From: Adineta ricciae
Lineage: Eukaryota; Rotifera; Eurotatoria; Adinetida; Adinetidae
Assembly: GCA_905250025.1 (NCBI GenBank)
Contig: CAJNOJ010000044.1
Span: 472,261 to 536,260, forward strand
Direction of reading: 5' to 3'
Length of the DNA: 64,000 bases
The position numbers and the translations under genes were made by a program. Of this stretch, positions 34,338 through 47,449 are shown one piece after another; within the stretch, counting starts at the first letter, position 1, and every line of letters begins with the position of its first letter. The notes beneath the pieces are model-generated. The model had not been told where the DNA came from. It saw only the letters and a program-made list of their open reading frames with translations, and made no database searches.

Positions 34338-37300
34338 TCAATAGTTCGTTCTTACATCGGTTTTTGCACGCCAGGGAATGTTAGGTACAGCAGCTGACCG
34401 TGTTCGTATAGGTGCGGGTGCGGGTGCAGGTAAAAGGTTACCATCGATGATGTTTTCTTTGTTTTCAATATTCATTAAACATGGTTGTGTTTGATGATCT
34501 TTTATACCGAGTTCAATTTTGATAGCTACATCTGTTTTCGGTATGGGCAAAGGCGGGGAAGGTAAAATAGTTTCACATTCGAATTTATCCACTACGCAAG
34601 AAGAATGCAGTTTTGTGTTCGAACATTTTCAAATCCTTGAGATTTGTCCTACCTGATTGTGTACATAGTTGCCAATCGTATTCAAGGTTCTTTGTCATTA
34701 CATCAATTCGTTGTATTTGTTTGATAAGATGTGACATTGAGTCATTTGTAACTATTGGTGATGATGTTTCAAACTTTGTGTTGATATCTTGTAGGAGAGA
34801 ATTCATTTGATTAATGTCGTGTTCAATGTTGGTGATCAAATGACCGCATTGCTGATCGAATTCATCACGAACTTGACTGAAAACGTTTTGTAGCTTCGTT
34901 TCTAGTAATTGACGAATTTCTTGACCATGCTGGATGCACATATGATGGATACGCTAAAAGAGAAATCATCGAATCGGCTTTTCTAAATTAAAATATGAAC
35001 ACATACTTGAAATAGAGTTGTACTTCGTACTCCGACGTCGTCTTGATCAGATGTGTCAGACAAGTCATTGAAAGATTGAATCAATTCACTAATCTGTGAA
35101 TCAAAATCAAGTTTAGATTATATTCAAATTATTCGTAAAACAACACTATATCTTTTCATTATTTGACTCTCTTAATTCAAGAAAAATAAGACGAAATAAC
35201 CGATATATGTTTAAAGGATTCGCGTTTTTTTTTCGTAATCGATCTTACCATTTGTTCGAGTTCATTTTGAGTAGTAGTGACCAACTTTTCTTGTTCAACC
35301 AGCCATTTGTTTCGAATATCAGGTAGGTCGAGGAACTGTTGATCATCATCATTTGTTGACTTATCTGATATTTGAATTAAAGTCTATGTGTACTATTTCT
35401 ATAGATTTCAATCTGGACAACAGACGACGAAAAACGTACTCGAAACTCATTTGTCAACTAAAACACAACGGAATAAATCATCTTTCTGATTGCGAAAGCG
35501 AAAATATTTACCATTTGGCTGATACGTTGTGTAAAAAACGAATGTAAATCGAGCCATAGTGATTGAGTAGTTGGATTGAGTGAAACGAGCTACAACATCG
35601 AAGAAATTCAAAAGTAAATATTAACAAATGCGATTTGACGCACCATGTCTTGAAAACAAGCTTTCATCTTAATTAATGTTTCTTCTTCGATATTGATAAG
35701 CTTTCTTTGGTTATGACGCTCATCTCGTTTCAACTCTACAGCCAACATGTCTATCAATGCTTTCAGTTCGCAATCTAATTCAGTCTAGAACAAAAAGGGT
35801 CGCTAAATAAGAACATTTCTTTTGCGAAACTCACCTGAAATTGACTGTAAATCTGATTTAACTCTTCGAATATCGTATGGAAATTTTGGAAGGCAAGCGA
35901 CAAGACAGCTCGAACTTTTTCGTTAAGCACATACATTTGTTGACGGATATTATTCGAGATTGTCATCACTTGTCCTTCAAAGAGGTATATTTCACGTAGA
36001 AGCAAAAAAAACAATGCCTTCTTACCAATCGAACAACTATAGTTAGAAAACATTGATCGAATATCTTCAGTCATACGTTGGATATTCATTTGAAGACAAT
36101 CTCCAACAGCTCGGCAATCGATGATATATTGATCAATCAATGCTGATGCCGTTGAACGAGTCGAACGAAGTTGTTGCATGGTATTTACCGCATGTTCATG
36201 AAACTATTCGAAATGGAAGATTATTTCATTGATTGTCATGAGAATTCACTCACAGTCAACGCTTTGTTTGTCATTTGAACGAGTTCATCATAACGATGTC
36301 GATTCAACGCTAATATTTCTTTTCGTTCATTTGTTTCTAATCGAAATTCCTGAGAACAAAAACACATTCTCTTACATATAAACTATTCATGATCGATAGA
36401 GCTTTTGTACTTGTTGCTGTGCTAACATCTGCCTTCGAAGTGCTTCAATTTCATTTCGATACTAAAACGACAAATCTTTTCGATGAAGCACAATCGAGCG
36501 AACAACATTTACCTGTTCAATTTGTTGTTCATTAGATTCTAATTTCGACTGATTATCATCTGACAAAGTTTGTACTAACATCATTTGATTTTTCAAAGCA
36601 CTGAAAGGATAGCGTTGGACTCACGAAAAGAAAATAGTGCAATTCGTATTTTACGTGTATTGTGAATATGGAATACCATCAGCTTCTCGTTTCGCATCAA
36701 GTTCTTGACGTAGTCGACGAATTTCATCCACATATTCCTATCAAGACAAGTATACATTAAAAAAGTGGAATAATTAAGTTCGAGTAACAAACTCGAGCCA
36801 CGTCTTTCGACGAGAGTTGATTGATTTCAGGACGAATTTTCAAAGAACGAGCTCGATGGCCATATTCCAACGTACTTAAGGTTTCCTATATATTATTTTT
36901 ATCGAACTGAACAACATCGTTTCCAATCGGTGCGTAATAACTTACAGCTTCATTGGCAGGCGACAGAGTGATAATGATAGAAGTGATTGTTTTTCCGCAG
37001 AGAGAATCTTGTAATATTCGCGTTAGTTTTGAATCTCTAGACACATGCGGCATCGATCAGGAAAGCAACGATTATTTTTGATTACCTGTAACAAATATGT
37101 TTTTCATTGGAAATTAGCGCCGTTATAACACGTCCGAGAGTGAGTAAACTTTGATTGATAGTTCCTGCTTCACGTGCACGCTTGTCTGTAGCGCCCGATC
37201 GAGATATATTTTCTGATCCGGCCAAATCAACCTACAAGTAAAGGATTGCAATGGTGAATATTGACAACCGAATCATATAGACGTACTAGATGAAGTTTAC

Positions 37301-38440
37301 CAAGTCTCATGTCTCCTTGAGAATCTTTCATTGTGACAGTCATGGTAAATATTGAATGAGAACGACTGTAAGAAAGGAAATGAAATGAAAATCAAATAGA
37401 TTAACTAATTTACCTAGATGAAGCATTCATTAAAGTCTCCGCGGTTTGTCGACGTTGTGAACCTTTGATTAATACTTTGAATGCGTCGAACGGTGATTCA
37501 CAAGCTGCTTCTATAGCACCGACTATTGTATTTGTCTACAAACATTGTGAATTGATAGTCGAGAAGATTAAAAATAGAACTTTTACTTTGTCTTTATCTT
37601 CATAGATTTTGATCTTTTCAGGCTGTTCACTCGTCGAATCAGCTAATAGATCAGTTAGTTCTTCGTTGTATAATTCCAAATAAGTTATTTTAACTGTATA
37701 ATCAACATACTAAAATCGTTCACAAGATCATTTCCTTAGTTAAATTCAACACATTATGAATCGTTACCTGTCGTTGAAGTCCCTGAAATATATGATGAAT
37801 TGCTCTTGGCATTATACCAGCTTCTGACTCTAGGATAGCCATATAAGCAGAAACTGCATCTTTGGACAACTTATCTATGGGAAATTTTCCTAACATTGTA
37901 TGTGTTTTACTGAAAATGATTGAAAGCAAAGATCAAGATACCACTGAAACAAGAAAAAAACATACCCAGAGCCAGTTTGACCGTACCTAAAAAGTAGTCA
38001 GATAGATTGATTTTCTTCCAGTATAAGCCAGCTAGACATACGCAAAAATAGTTGAACTGTAGCCTTTTAAAACTTCATCGACAATCGGCGCAACGACTGT
38101 TTTATAAACATCTTGTTGGCGCGTTTGGAAGCCGAATACCTGAATGAAATATGCATTACATTAAAGACTCTTTCAAAAGATAACTGAAGCTTTTTACGTG
38201 ATCATAATTAAAAAATCGTGTTGCACTTGTTTTACAATTGACAACTATTTCTCGTCGTGCTTCATTGACGTTCAAACAACTTGAAAGATTTTGAGATTTT
38301 TCATTATCACTCACTGGACTAGAAACAATGTTCGATTAATAAGCAACACAATCTCACTCTCAAACAAGAACAAACCGTGGTCGAGCTATAACTTGAACAT
38401 GTTTTTCCGAACTATTGAATGAGGTTGATTTATCACTCAT
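34338..38440 (-). CDS. KIF11: Kinesin-5 (BimC/Eg5) mitotic motor
   Basis: Twenty-three exons from 38440 back to 34338 join in phase into 910 residues (human KIF11 about 1056). The N-terminal motor carries [10 protein letters not shown], the P-loop AYGQTGSGKTHTM (about 95-107), switch I NASSSRSHS (about 226-234), switch II VDLAGSE (258-264) and the neck region [21 protein letters not shown]. The P-loop is split by a 21-nt microexon (37966-37986). A coiled-coil stalk follows (about 345-830), then a tail with NKEN and basic/proline patches where the BimC box lies in other members, though a clear BimC consensus is not visible. Kinesin-5 forms bipolar tetramers that push spindle poles apart. Exon 20 (35249-35383) was placed by phase and is the least certain join. 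Confidence 0.92.
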
Positions 38441-39075
38441 TTCTACTTCGAAACGAAACGAATGTTTTTCAAGAATTAATCATTCATCGTCTCGTCGAGC
38501 ATGACGAAATAAAGAACGACTATTATAACTGGATTAATTCTGGCGCGAACGGTCGATCGATCGCCGTTTTCAATAGATGTCCCTTGCGCAAGTTCCATCT
38601 TTTTCATAGGTATGGTGAAATCCATGACGAAACGTCCTACGTGTAGCTTTTAATTAGCATTGAGAAAAATATATTTATTCTGTTACTTTAGACTAGGTAC
38701 ATGTATAAATATACGTATAGCGTAGGTTATGGCAGAAAATGTATAATGTTGATACAAATACTAAAAATAGCTAAATACAACGTTTAATTACGAGAAAACT
38801 TAATGACATCAAAGATATTTATTTGAAAAGAAAAGAATGAAACATCTGTTGCCAAAAACGCTTTTTCCGAAGTAATTTACAGAAGGTCACAGGTTTTGAA
38901 CTCATTACATATTGTTTGTTATGAAAGCATTTATTTCATAAAGAGACACAAATAAAATCACATTGATCATTTAATCGGTTTCGGATTACATCACAGAATT
39001 CAAATAATAACAACAACGAATAGACACAACAATCACCGGTCATACATTTACCCCCCTATTTGCCTATATAAATGG
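38441..39075. other. intergenic kinesin-5 / P450
   Basis: 635 bp upstream of kinesin-5 and downstream of the P450 gene. No coding exon seen. Confidence 0.5.
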
Positions 39076-40852
39076 CTAAGTTTCCCGTCGTTCGATACGA
39101 ATCCAAATGCCATTTGTCGGTGCAATAACAAATCGTTCTTGCACGTCGAATTTGCTCAATGTATTTTCGCCAGGCAGAATTTTGTATCGATGAAGTATTT
39201 GTACCAATGCTAATTTGATTTCTAACATTGCAAAGCGCATGCCAATGCAATTGCGTGGTCCGGCACCGAATGGTAACCAAGCTAATGCATGACGTTTATT
39301 ACGGAAACGTTCCGGATAGAACTTCAATGGACTAACTGGTCCAAACAGTTGATCATCATAATGTAAACTGTACATATCGACTGTAATATTTGTACCTCGC
39401 TCAATCTTGAGTGGTCCGATCTGACACTCCTTGTTACATTGTCGATTGACAATAAACGGTGCAATGGGGAAAAATCGTAAAGTTTCTTGTATAAACCAAT
39501 CGAGATATTCGAGTTTAATGATTTGATCATAATCACCATAAACACGCTCGATTTCATCCAGTAAATGTGCTTGCTCGTTTTGATGTGTTGCGAGAATAAA
39601 TATCAAATATGCCAATGTTGTTGCTGCTGTTTCATATCCGCCAAGCAGAAATAAATAGATATTGTGCAACAGTTCATCTTGATTCAAACGAGCTTTAGGT
39701 GATGTTGATGTTTGCTGCAAATGAAAAAGAAATTTTGAAGATAGTTTCAACAAATAGAAGTATCTACCGATGACGCATGTTGTGATGCATCAGTGGCTTC
39801 GATCATTGATTGCAATAGATCGATTCTCTCATTTCCATATAAACGACGTTGTTTAATTATTTGTTCTACGTGGTACAAAAGCCATGTATTCGGATCTGTA
39901 TCAATAAATCGATTCATGTATGGAACATGATCATGTAACCATAAACGAACGATACTTGTATATTTGAAAACTGTGACCCATATGAAATCTAATTCGGGTA
40001 CAATTAATGAACACATCGTTAAAATCGTTTGGAAAAAACTGAATTCAAATACTTGTAAACATCGTTGAAAAAACGGTACACTTAGTTTTTCATGTTTGGA
40101 CAGGTTGATGCCGAAAGCACAATTTAACAGAATATCCATCGACATACGTTGTAACAAACTTGTTATGTCGAATTCCACCTCGGCCTTTTGTTCATCTAAT
40201 TTCTCGATTAAATTCGTCACACATTGGTCAATGATTGCACGCATCTCTTTCAACTTGTTGGGGCTGAACGTTGGTTGCATGACTGACCGTTGTCGCTTCC
40301 ATTCATCACCTAAGCTAATCTATCGTTAAGAACATGAACCAGTAAAGTCAGAACTTCTCTCAGTGAAAAACAAAACTTAAGCTTATTTTCTGCCACCCCT
40401 CGACATCAAATCATTAAAAGTCAAGTTAATTCTAACACTGTCACGACGAAAACACTAATCTCTTTTAGAATCTTTTAATTACCTGTTGATGCCAGTAAAT
40501 GCCGAAGATCATGTTGTTGCAATGGCAGCGGTCGTCTTGAGTGGAAATGGCTAAATTTAGTTACAAAAATCTCTTGGAGCATATCCGGGTCGGATATACA
40601 AATAATAGGAGTGTGACCAATGAAATAGCCATACGTTTTACCGAAACGATGTGTCCAATCAGCTAGACAAGCTGACGGATGTTGGTGATGATTAAATAAC
40701 TCCACTGCATTACCAAGAAACATACGAGGTACTGGGCCAGAGAGGCCCATCTCGTGAAATTTGTTGTAGATTTTCTTCAGTTTAAATGAATAGAATATTA
40801 AAAGTAGAAGAGCAGAAATAATCAATATTGGTTGAATAAGTAAGCTCATCAT
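39076..40852 (-). CDS. Cytochrome P450 (clan 3-like)
   Basis: Three exons (40483-40852, 39768-40309, 39076-39714) give 516 residues. The start is a hydrophobic membrane anchor (LLIQPILIISALLLLIFYSF) followed by the Pro-rich hinge GLSGPVPRMFLGN. Later motifs: C-helix GDEWKRQRSVM, I-helix GGYETAATT, K-helix ETLRF (ExxR), PERF, and the heme-binding FGAGPRNCIGMRFA with its Cys ligand. These fit a microsomal P450 of the CYP3/CYP5 type; the substrate cannot be told. Exon 2's start was set at the AG that keeps the C-helix in frame. A TATAAAAT lies at 40949-40956, about 97 nt before the start. Confidence 0.92.
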
Positions 40853-43800
40853 TGTTAAATATGACGACTCACTGATGACCATTGGTATTCAATCTGTGAT
40901 TGATTTGATTGAAGATCTAAAAATGAATTGAAGCTGGCTTTCTTCTTTATTTTATAAGCCTCGAAAGCGTAATGCAGATGAGATAAACGACCAATGAAAT
41001 TCGAGATCTGCATAGCGAGATGTGTATTCTTTTTATAGGCTTTTTTATTCGTTGTCACTCTCTCTATGTATGCCTCTCGCTTGCGCTATTTACCATCCTT
41101 CATATGGTATTTTTAAAACTAATGGTGAAGCATCACACAAGAACTAGGTTATCATCGTTGATAAAGAGCATTCTTTTCGGATCCTCTCCGGAACTTTTGA
41201 ATTCAGAAATATCGTGCTAAAGATCTATTTGACTGTCTCATTCTGAACAAAAAAAGCTCACCTGAACATTTCTGCCGCGTTTATGAGTCATTTTGATCAG
41301 GTGATTTTCGACAGACATCCACCAAAAGTCAAAAACAAATAGGACATCGTTCGAGCCTCAACGCTTGTAATCAGTAACGCAATAAACTGACTCGAATTCT
41401 TTCCTTAAACACGTGAACGGCACATGCGACTTGATGATACTGTAGATATACCTTTTATTACTTTGAAATGAAGAAGATGAAGTCAAGAAAACATGCGATG
41501 TAGGCTACAATACTGTTTATGTGAATGCGAATGTGAAATCTACGCCAACAGCCTCACTTATATATACTCTGCTGCTCTTTGTTCTATGTCGTCTCTCGAG
41601 AGTACCAGAATGATCTCGATACTTTTGATGTATGTTCTTATTGACATTGATTTTATATGCGTCGAATAAAAATGTTCTTTTTCTTGTTTCCAACAAAATG
41701 TACTAAACGCGATCAGTACACGTGAGTAATGGCTCATAGTTCGCGACCTATCAGAACTCGTCATTTATTCACGTGATTTAACAGAATGAAAACATTTGTT
41801 GGCCATCATTCGAATAAGCTTTGATCTGATGGATTAGCTAGTTGAAAGTACACGTGTTACTTCAATATATTTGCACTTTTAAAGTTTACTTATTGCTTAT
41901 GAAACTCGGTCAGTTTACTTTTAGGGAAAATTTCATGTGAATGAGAATTAAAAAATAAGATCAATAATATTTCAAGTACTTTACATCCAAGATAAGAAGT
42001 AATCTAAGAAAAAATTTATTATTAATACCACTGATATTAATGATAAGATAAAACTAATACCTACATTTATAACTGATTCTAATGAGAAAGAAAAACTTAC
42101 AGAAATGTCTCCTGCGATAAAGTATTTAAAGGTCTTTACGATGAACGTCATCGAATCTAATTGAGTTCTATTAAAAAAAACGGTTCTATTGTTTCTAGTC
42201 GATGTGGATAATTTCTCTTTTGAAACATATATTCTGAAATGTTTCTTTTTTATTGAAGTTAATTAATGAATGACGTCAAGAGGTTTCTTGTCAAACAGAA
42301 ACATTTATTGCGAATAAAGTTATTTTGCTTGTTCTTTCCATTTATGCTTCGTAAGGTAGTTCGTGCGAAATCATAGTGTGGGCAACTATTCGAACGCTGT
42401 CATACTTACTAAAAAGGAACTCGTCAGGAGCACTCACTCTGAATCAGCATCAACAGGAGTGCACTCAGTCGCTGACAGCTGTTTTCAAAGCAAACTCCGA
42501 TGTTCTCAATATCTAGGATACAAAAAACTATACATTTTTATGACAGCAGATCATAAATTCGAATGTAACCTTTACAGATAACTATACAATATAGTTCTTT
42601 TTTCGAACTTTGTTCCGTACTTTCTGAGGGTGCTTACGGATTTTTTGTATAGAACATTTTTGTTGAAAACACGACAGAGATCTAGTCAACTGTAATAAAA
42701 GGTTGTCTATTCATTTAAATTTTATTTTTAAGAAATTCCTTAAGCTTTCCGGACACGTAGGTAAGTCGCGTATTTAATTTATCAGAAAACAGGATAAAAG
42801 CCATAAAGATTTTAATATGAAAATGAAGGGTTTATTTAGTAATTGAGTGAAACACCTGTACGCGGGCACATATGTTCATTTTTGACAATAATCCATCAGA
42901 TATATTCGTTTAATTACTAGGCACAAACGAATAAGATTAGCAATGGGAATTCGATCAGATTCACTGCTGTTGCCTTTTTATTAACATAAGAAACGTATGA
43001 CAAAGGACCTGGCGTTCTCTTTTTACTTTGTGCATTTTGAAAAAAAGACATTCAAAAACAAAAAAGAAAAAGTAGATGCAGTTATCAGTACCAGCTGTCA
43101 GTTCGTATAAAAAACCTTCATGTGTACTTTTTTCATCGCACACTTATCATAAATCGACAGATGATAATAGCATAACCTTGGTTAGCACGAACAGAACAAG
43201 AAAAAAATTGTCATTGGACAAATTGATTGTTACAGCTTAAAATAGATAAAACTAAAACTTAAAATATATTCTCATCGCTTTCATACGCCAAATTAACATT
43301 GACGTCAAAATTTATCTAAATGAACCATGTAATTCTATTCATTCAAGTATTCTCCAAAAAGTCACTTCTCTTTGAAATGCAAAATTGGCATGGCATTCAA
43401 AAACGATAACGGTGGGCGGGAAAGTACTTATTATGTGTAGAAGAGTGAATCTATATACATTAATTGGAAAAGCCATCACCTATTTCAATAAATAACTGTC
43501 TCATGCAAAGCCATAAGATACCTGTCGCTAGCCATAGCGATTTAGTACTTATCTTGTCATCTGTTGAATGCTAGGATTATGTAAGACAATGTTTCTGTTC
43601 ACATCAAAGGAACGGCACGATGTCCGGTTTAAATATGGAGAGAATTCAAAATATAACTAAGTGAGCATACAAATGTATATGATGAGGAATTTCTTTGCCT
43701 TGACAGAGTATGCCTATGGATTATGTATTTATTTATGGATTTCTGTAATAATATTATTAATTAATAAAAGGACAAAGTATAAGCTTTTTTTGTCTAACGT

Positions 43801-44322
43801 TGCGTTTAAGCGAACAGAAAAGGAACAGGATGTTCTTACAAAGTAGTGCGTCATAAAGGTGAAATAAACGTCTCAGATAAATCAAGCAATAAGGAAACAA
43901 TATATTAAATATTCGAGTTTTTTTTATCGAGACGGCATTACTTTACTTTCTGTTTGTGACCTTATTACTTGATAGTCTTGCTTGTCGCTTTAAAAATCAG
44001 TAGACTGTAAATGATTTGAGCGTCAATAAAACCGACGCGCCTCAAGATTTTCAACGTCATAATTCAAAATGACTGGTAGTCGACGAAATGAGCAAAAATC
44101 TACAATAATCGTCACATTTTAAATAATCTTAAGTACTGTCCTCTTCAAGTAAAATGGAAATATAACGAAAATGCTATTAATTATCACGCATATCGGCTGT
44201 GTAATCAAACGTGTGAGAATCGTATCAGAAAAATGTCGGTTAAATTCGATATTTTTATTTAAGATAGATGTATGCTGTTCATACAGATGTTATTTTAACC
44301 GAATTTTCTTGCTTAATGACCT
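40853..44322. other. 3.5-kb gene-poor stretch
   Basis: After the P450 promoter the sequence is AT-rich with many stops in all frames. The ORFs present (42363-42581, 42961-43143, 43661-43846 and others) are short and lack family features or usable splice sites. No transposon ends, tRNA or rRNA recognised. Confidence 0.5.
40949..40956 (-). promoter_or_regulatory. TATA box of the P450 gene
   Basis: TATAAAAT on the minus strand about 97 nt upstream of the ATG at 40852. A second TATAAAAA lies further up near 41028-41036. Confidence 0.4.
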
Positions 44323-45704
44323 TTACAGTTGAATAAGACCACGATTAAGCATTGCTCTCATACTCCAAGCATTTCTTGAACCATCATCATTGTAAAACTT
44401 CCATGTCCAATATGTCCAACCACCGGGTGACTCTGCGAATGCGGCAATTTGTGCACGAGCATAACGTCGTAAATCATCGTCATTAAAAGATGCAGACGAA
44501 GCAATGGACCATTCACCGATGAATAACCAATTACCTTTCCAATTTTTCATATCATTCTTTAAGTCATTTTCGGCATAACTAATCAATCGATCTTTATTCC
44601 AACCCTAAACAAGATTCTCATTTCAATGACCGATTACATAACTATAGAATTCTTACTTCGTATCCCCAAATTTGATAGCGATGCCACTCATGACGAATAC
44701 CATGAAATTGAGGTGGTGGCATAAATTTGGCCCAGTCACTATCGTATGGTCCTTGTTGGTAAAGTAAAGGTGCGACAGTTAGTAAACAATCAGAAAATTG
44801 GCGAATGCGACCATACGCATCATAGTAGTATTGCTTTAAAACACCTTCGTTTGTTGTTCCTAGAGAATAGAATTAATGATCAGACGTGCGGAAAAAGAGA
44901 GTGTAATCAACAATTTTACTAGTCGGCTCGTTGAGCAAACCAATGCCCAAAAATGCGGGATCATTGTTATATCGTCGTGCTAACCATTCGACAGCATCTA
45001 GTGTATTGCGAACATTTTCAGGATATTGAGACCAATGAGAGTTGCCTGGATCAGCTGGTGAGCTATGATCATTACCATTTTGACTACCTTTAGCTGCATG
45101 AAGTGAAATCAATACGAGTAAATTATATTTAGGTGCCCATTCACGAATAGCTCGATCCAAATAATTTATTCCATCAGGTGCATACACTTTCCATCCCTCG
45201 GGATCACCGCCTGGTTGATTATCAAAACCCGTTATCCAATAACCAACAGGTATACGAACTGTATTCATTTTAGCTGCAGCGATTTCTCTAAAATCTTGTT
45301 CAGTAATATACGTGTCACGGTGTGCTTTGAATTGAACATCGCCTTTAGCATGCCCTGACGAAGAAGAATGAATCTCGTACTAAACTAGTTGAGAATACGA
45401 CTTCGAATGTTATACCTAAATGTTTCATTGTTTGGTATTCACCTTGATTGGCAAGATTTGTTGGAACACCATTCCAAGCAGGTGAAGCCGATGTCATCCA
45501 GTATTCAGCCACTAACCAACCTCCGAGGTTAACACCACGCATCGGCACACGACCGGCTTTCACATCGTTTTTCAGATTTTGTAATGCACTGTGAAATTAA
45601 AAACAACATAAGTTTGATTTCAACAAAATTCCACTTGAATATGTTTACCTTTGCGCTGAAGCCAAGAAAATATTGACGACCAACACGATCAACGGCAGAT
45701 ACAT
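44323..45704 (-). CDS. Secreted glycoside hydrolase family 5 enzyme (exo-beta-1,3-glucanase type)
   Basis: Five exons (45649-45704, 45416-45588, 44920-45354, 44657-44859, 44323-44604) give 382 residues. The start MYLPLIVLVVNIFLASAQ is a signal peptide. Motifs: RGVNLGGWLVAEYWMTS, NTVRIPVGYW, LISLHAAKGSQNG, GIGLLNEP with the general-acid Glu, and WLFIGEWS with the nucleophile Glu; the end has GGWTYWTWKFYND. This matches the GH5_9 / EXG-type glucanases common in fungi and oomycetes. It would digest beta-1,3-glucans, for example of algal or fungal food. Exon 3's donor (A|GTAAAA at 44919) is inferred from phase. Foreign origin with later intron gain is plausible. Confidence 0.92.
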
Positions 45705-47449
45705 GTTGATTGCTATTACTCTTACTTTTAAGTACGATTGCGCTTCGAAGCTGTCTGTAACTGTCTAAATAAATAAATATATATACATGTATATATATAG
45801 GTAAGTGGATGCTCCCGGGCAAAGTTTGATTTATACTCTCTTATCAAAGAATCGTATTACCATCGAGAGAGAAACACAGATTAAACTGTAATATTGGGAA
45901 GCCTTAATCGGACATTTATATTGCACACCCACCTGTGACAGTATTTTTACACGCAATTCTATCAATTATTTCAGTGAAAATATTTTTTAGAGGAACGGAA
46001 TCGAAAAGTCGCAAGTAAGAGTACTGAGTGCAATATTAGATTGACTAAATATTGAAAGTGCAAGACACACGAGCTTAAATACCGTCTGCAGTGGAGGTGC
46101 GGTATAGTATCCTAAGGGAGAAAATTTCTCCATTTCCCATTCCCATGTCCATATTCCCTCAGTCGGAATGAGAATCGTCTTTTCCCTTCCCCACTATAAT
46201 GGACGTGCGAAAATCAAGAAGAATAGCTTATTTCTATAGAAGATCGATAGAGCCCTTGCTTTTGCGTATTTACTGAAAGGGACAGCTGACAAACGTGTTT
46301 TAGAATGTAGATTTCCTCATGACTCCTTTTACTTAGTTCCACATTTAAACTTGTACTTTTATAGCTAATGAGTTTCATTAAATATTTTTTTCATATGCAT
46401 AATTACAGGAAAATAACCCGTTGATATTAGCCGAAGTATTTATCAGTTGTTTCGGCACTATGCGAATATTGAAAAGGATCTCAGTATTGGTAATTTTTCT
46501 TCGGTAGTAACATATTTACGATTTAGTCAACTCTCGTAGATTCCTTGAGAGACACATTTACAGCAGAAAAAATTCAAATAAAATTTTCCCAAAGTTGGTT
46601 CCATGAATAAACGTATCACCGCTCGATGCAGAATCAAACTCTACGTCGAATTAACTCATTCAAGGACGAGACTTGTTTCTATACAAAACTTCCTGAAATT
46701 CTTTGTTACTCGCACTAGCTTCGCATTGAGCACTAAAACTGCCAATTTTCGTTCCGTAATTTTCAGAGTGCACCAGATTCAAATACCTTCAATTTTATTA
46801 CGAATGAACGTTTGCATTTAGTAGCTTCCGCCAAAAATACGCACATTATATCTATCACTTCTAATTGTACGTTGTTATGCTCTCGTTCTATATTATGTAC
46901 ACAATTCAATTTCTTTTCATCGAATCGAATTCAATTGCCGCCGTTATTATATCTAAAGGTCATTTCAAAATCGCAGACATGATATCGATCGTCAACCGAT
47001 TATCCGAGGAACTCATTCGAGTGATTCGTTTCAGCCAGATAATTCTTACATTGCTTCTACACGACGCTCGAATCTCTTCATGTATTCTTCGCATTGCTTG
47101 ACGTTATTATTTGTCACCATCTTTTCCATCGACGTTACGCGATCTTTCTGCATGGCTTTCCAGTGGTTATGAGTACATGTAATTAAACGAATTTATTATA
47201 TCGGAGTTCTACACTAAATAGGGGTTCAGTATACTCTGCCGATAGCTACATCTCTCAAAAACATTTCTATCCCTCAGGTACCGGAGCACGTTAATGCCAT
47301 GGCATATCAAAGACGACCTCAACGAGATTCAATCGAATGATTATATAGGTCAAAATTAAAAATGATCTATAAAGCAGAAGAGAATAGCTGAACTGGTAGT
47401 TAAGTATTTTTTAGAATGAAAATGTGATAAGTACAGTTGAATTCAACAA
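45705..47449. other. divergent intergenic region
   Basis: 1745 bp between the divergent GH5 and hexokinase-like genes. TA-rich promoter-like sequence lies at 45776-45800 before GH5. The ORFs at 46603-46821 and 46865-47101 have no support. Confidence 0.5.

Noticed and set aside
46081..46230. Purine/pyrimidine-rich stretch with a GAGAAAATTTCTC palindrome
   Set aside because: Too short and isolated to call an element end or regulatory site.
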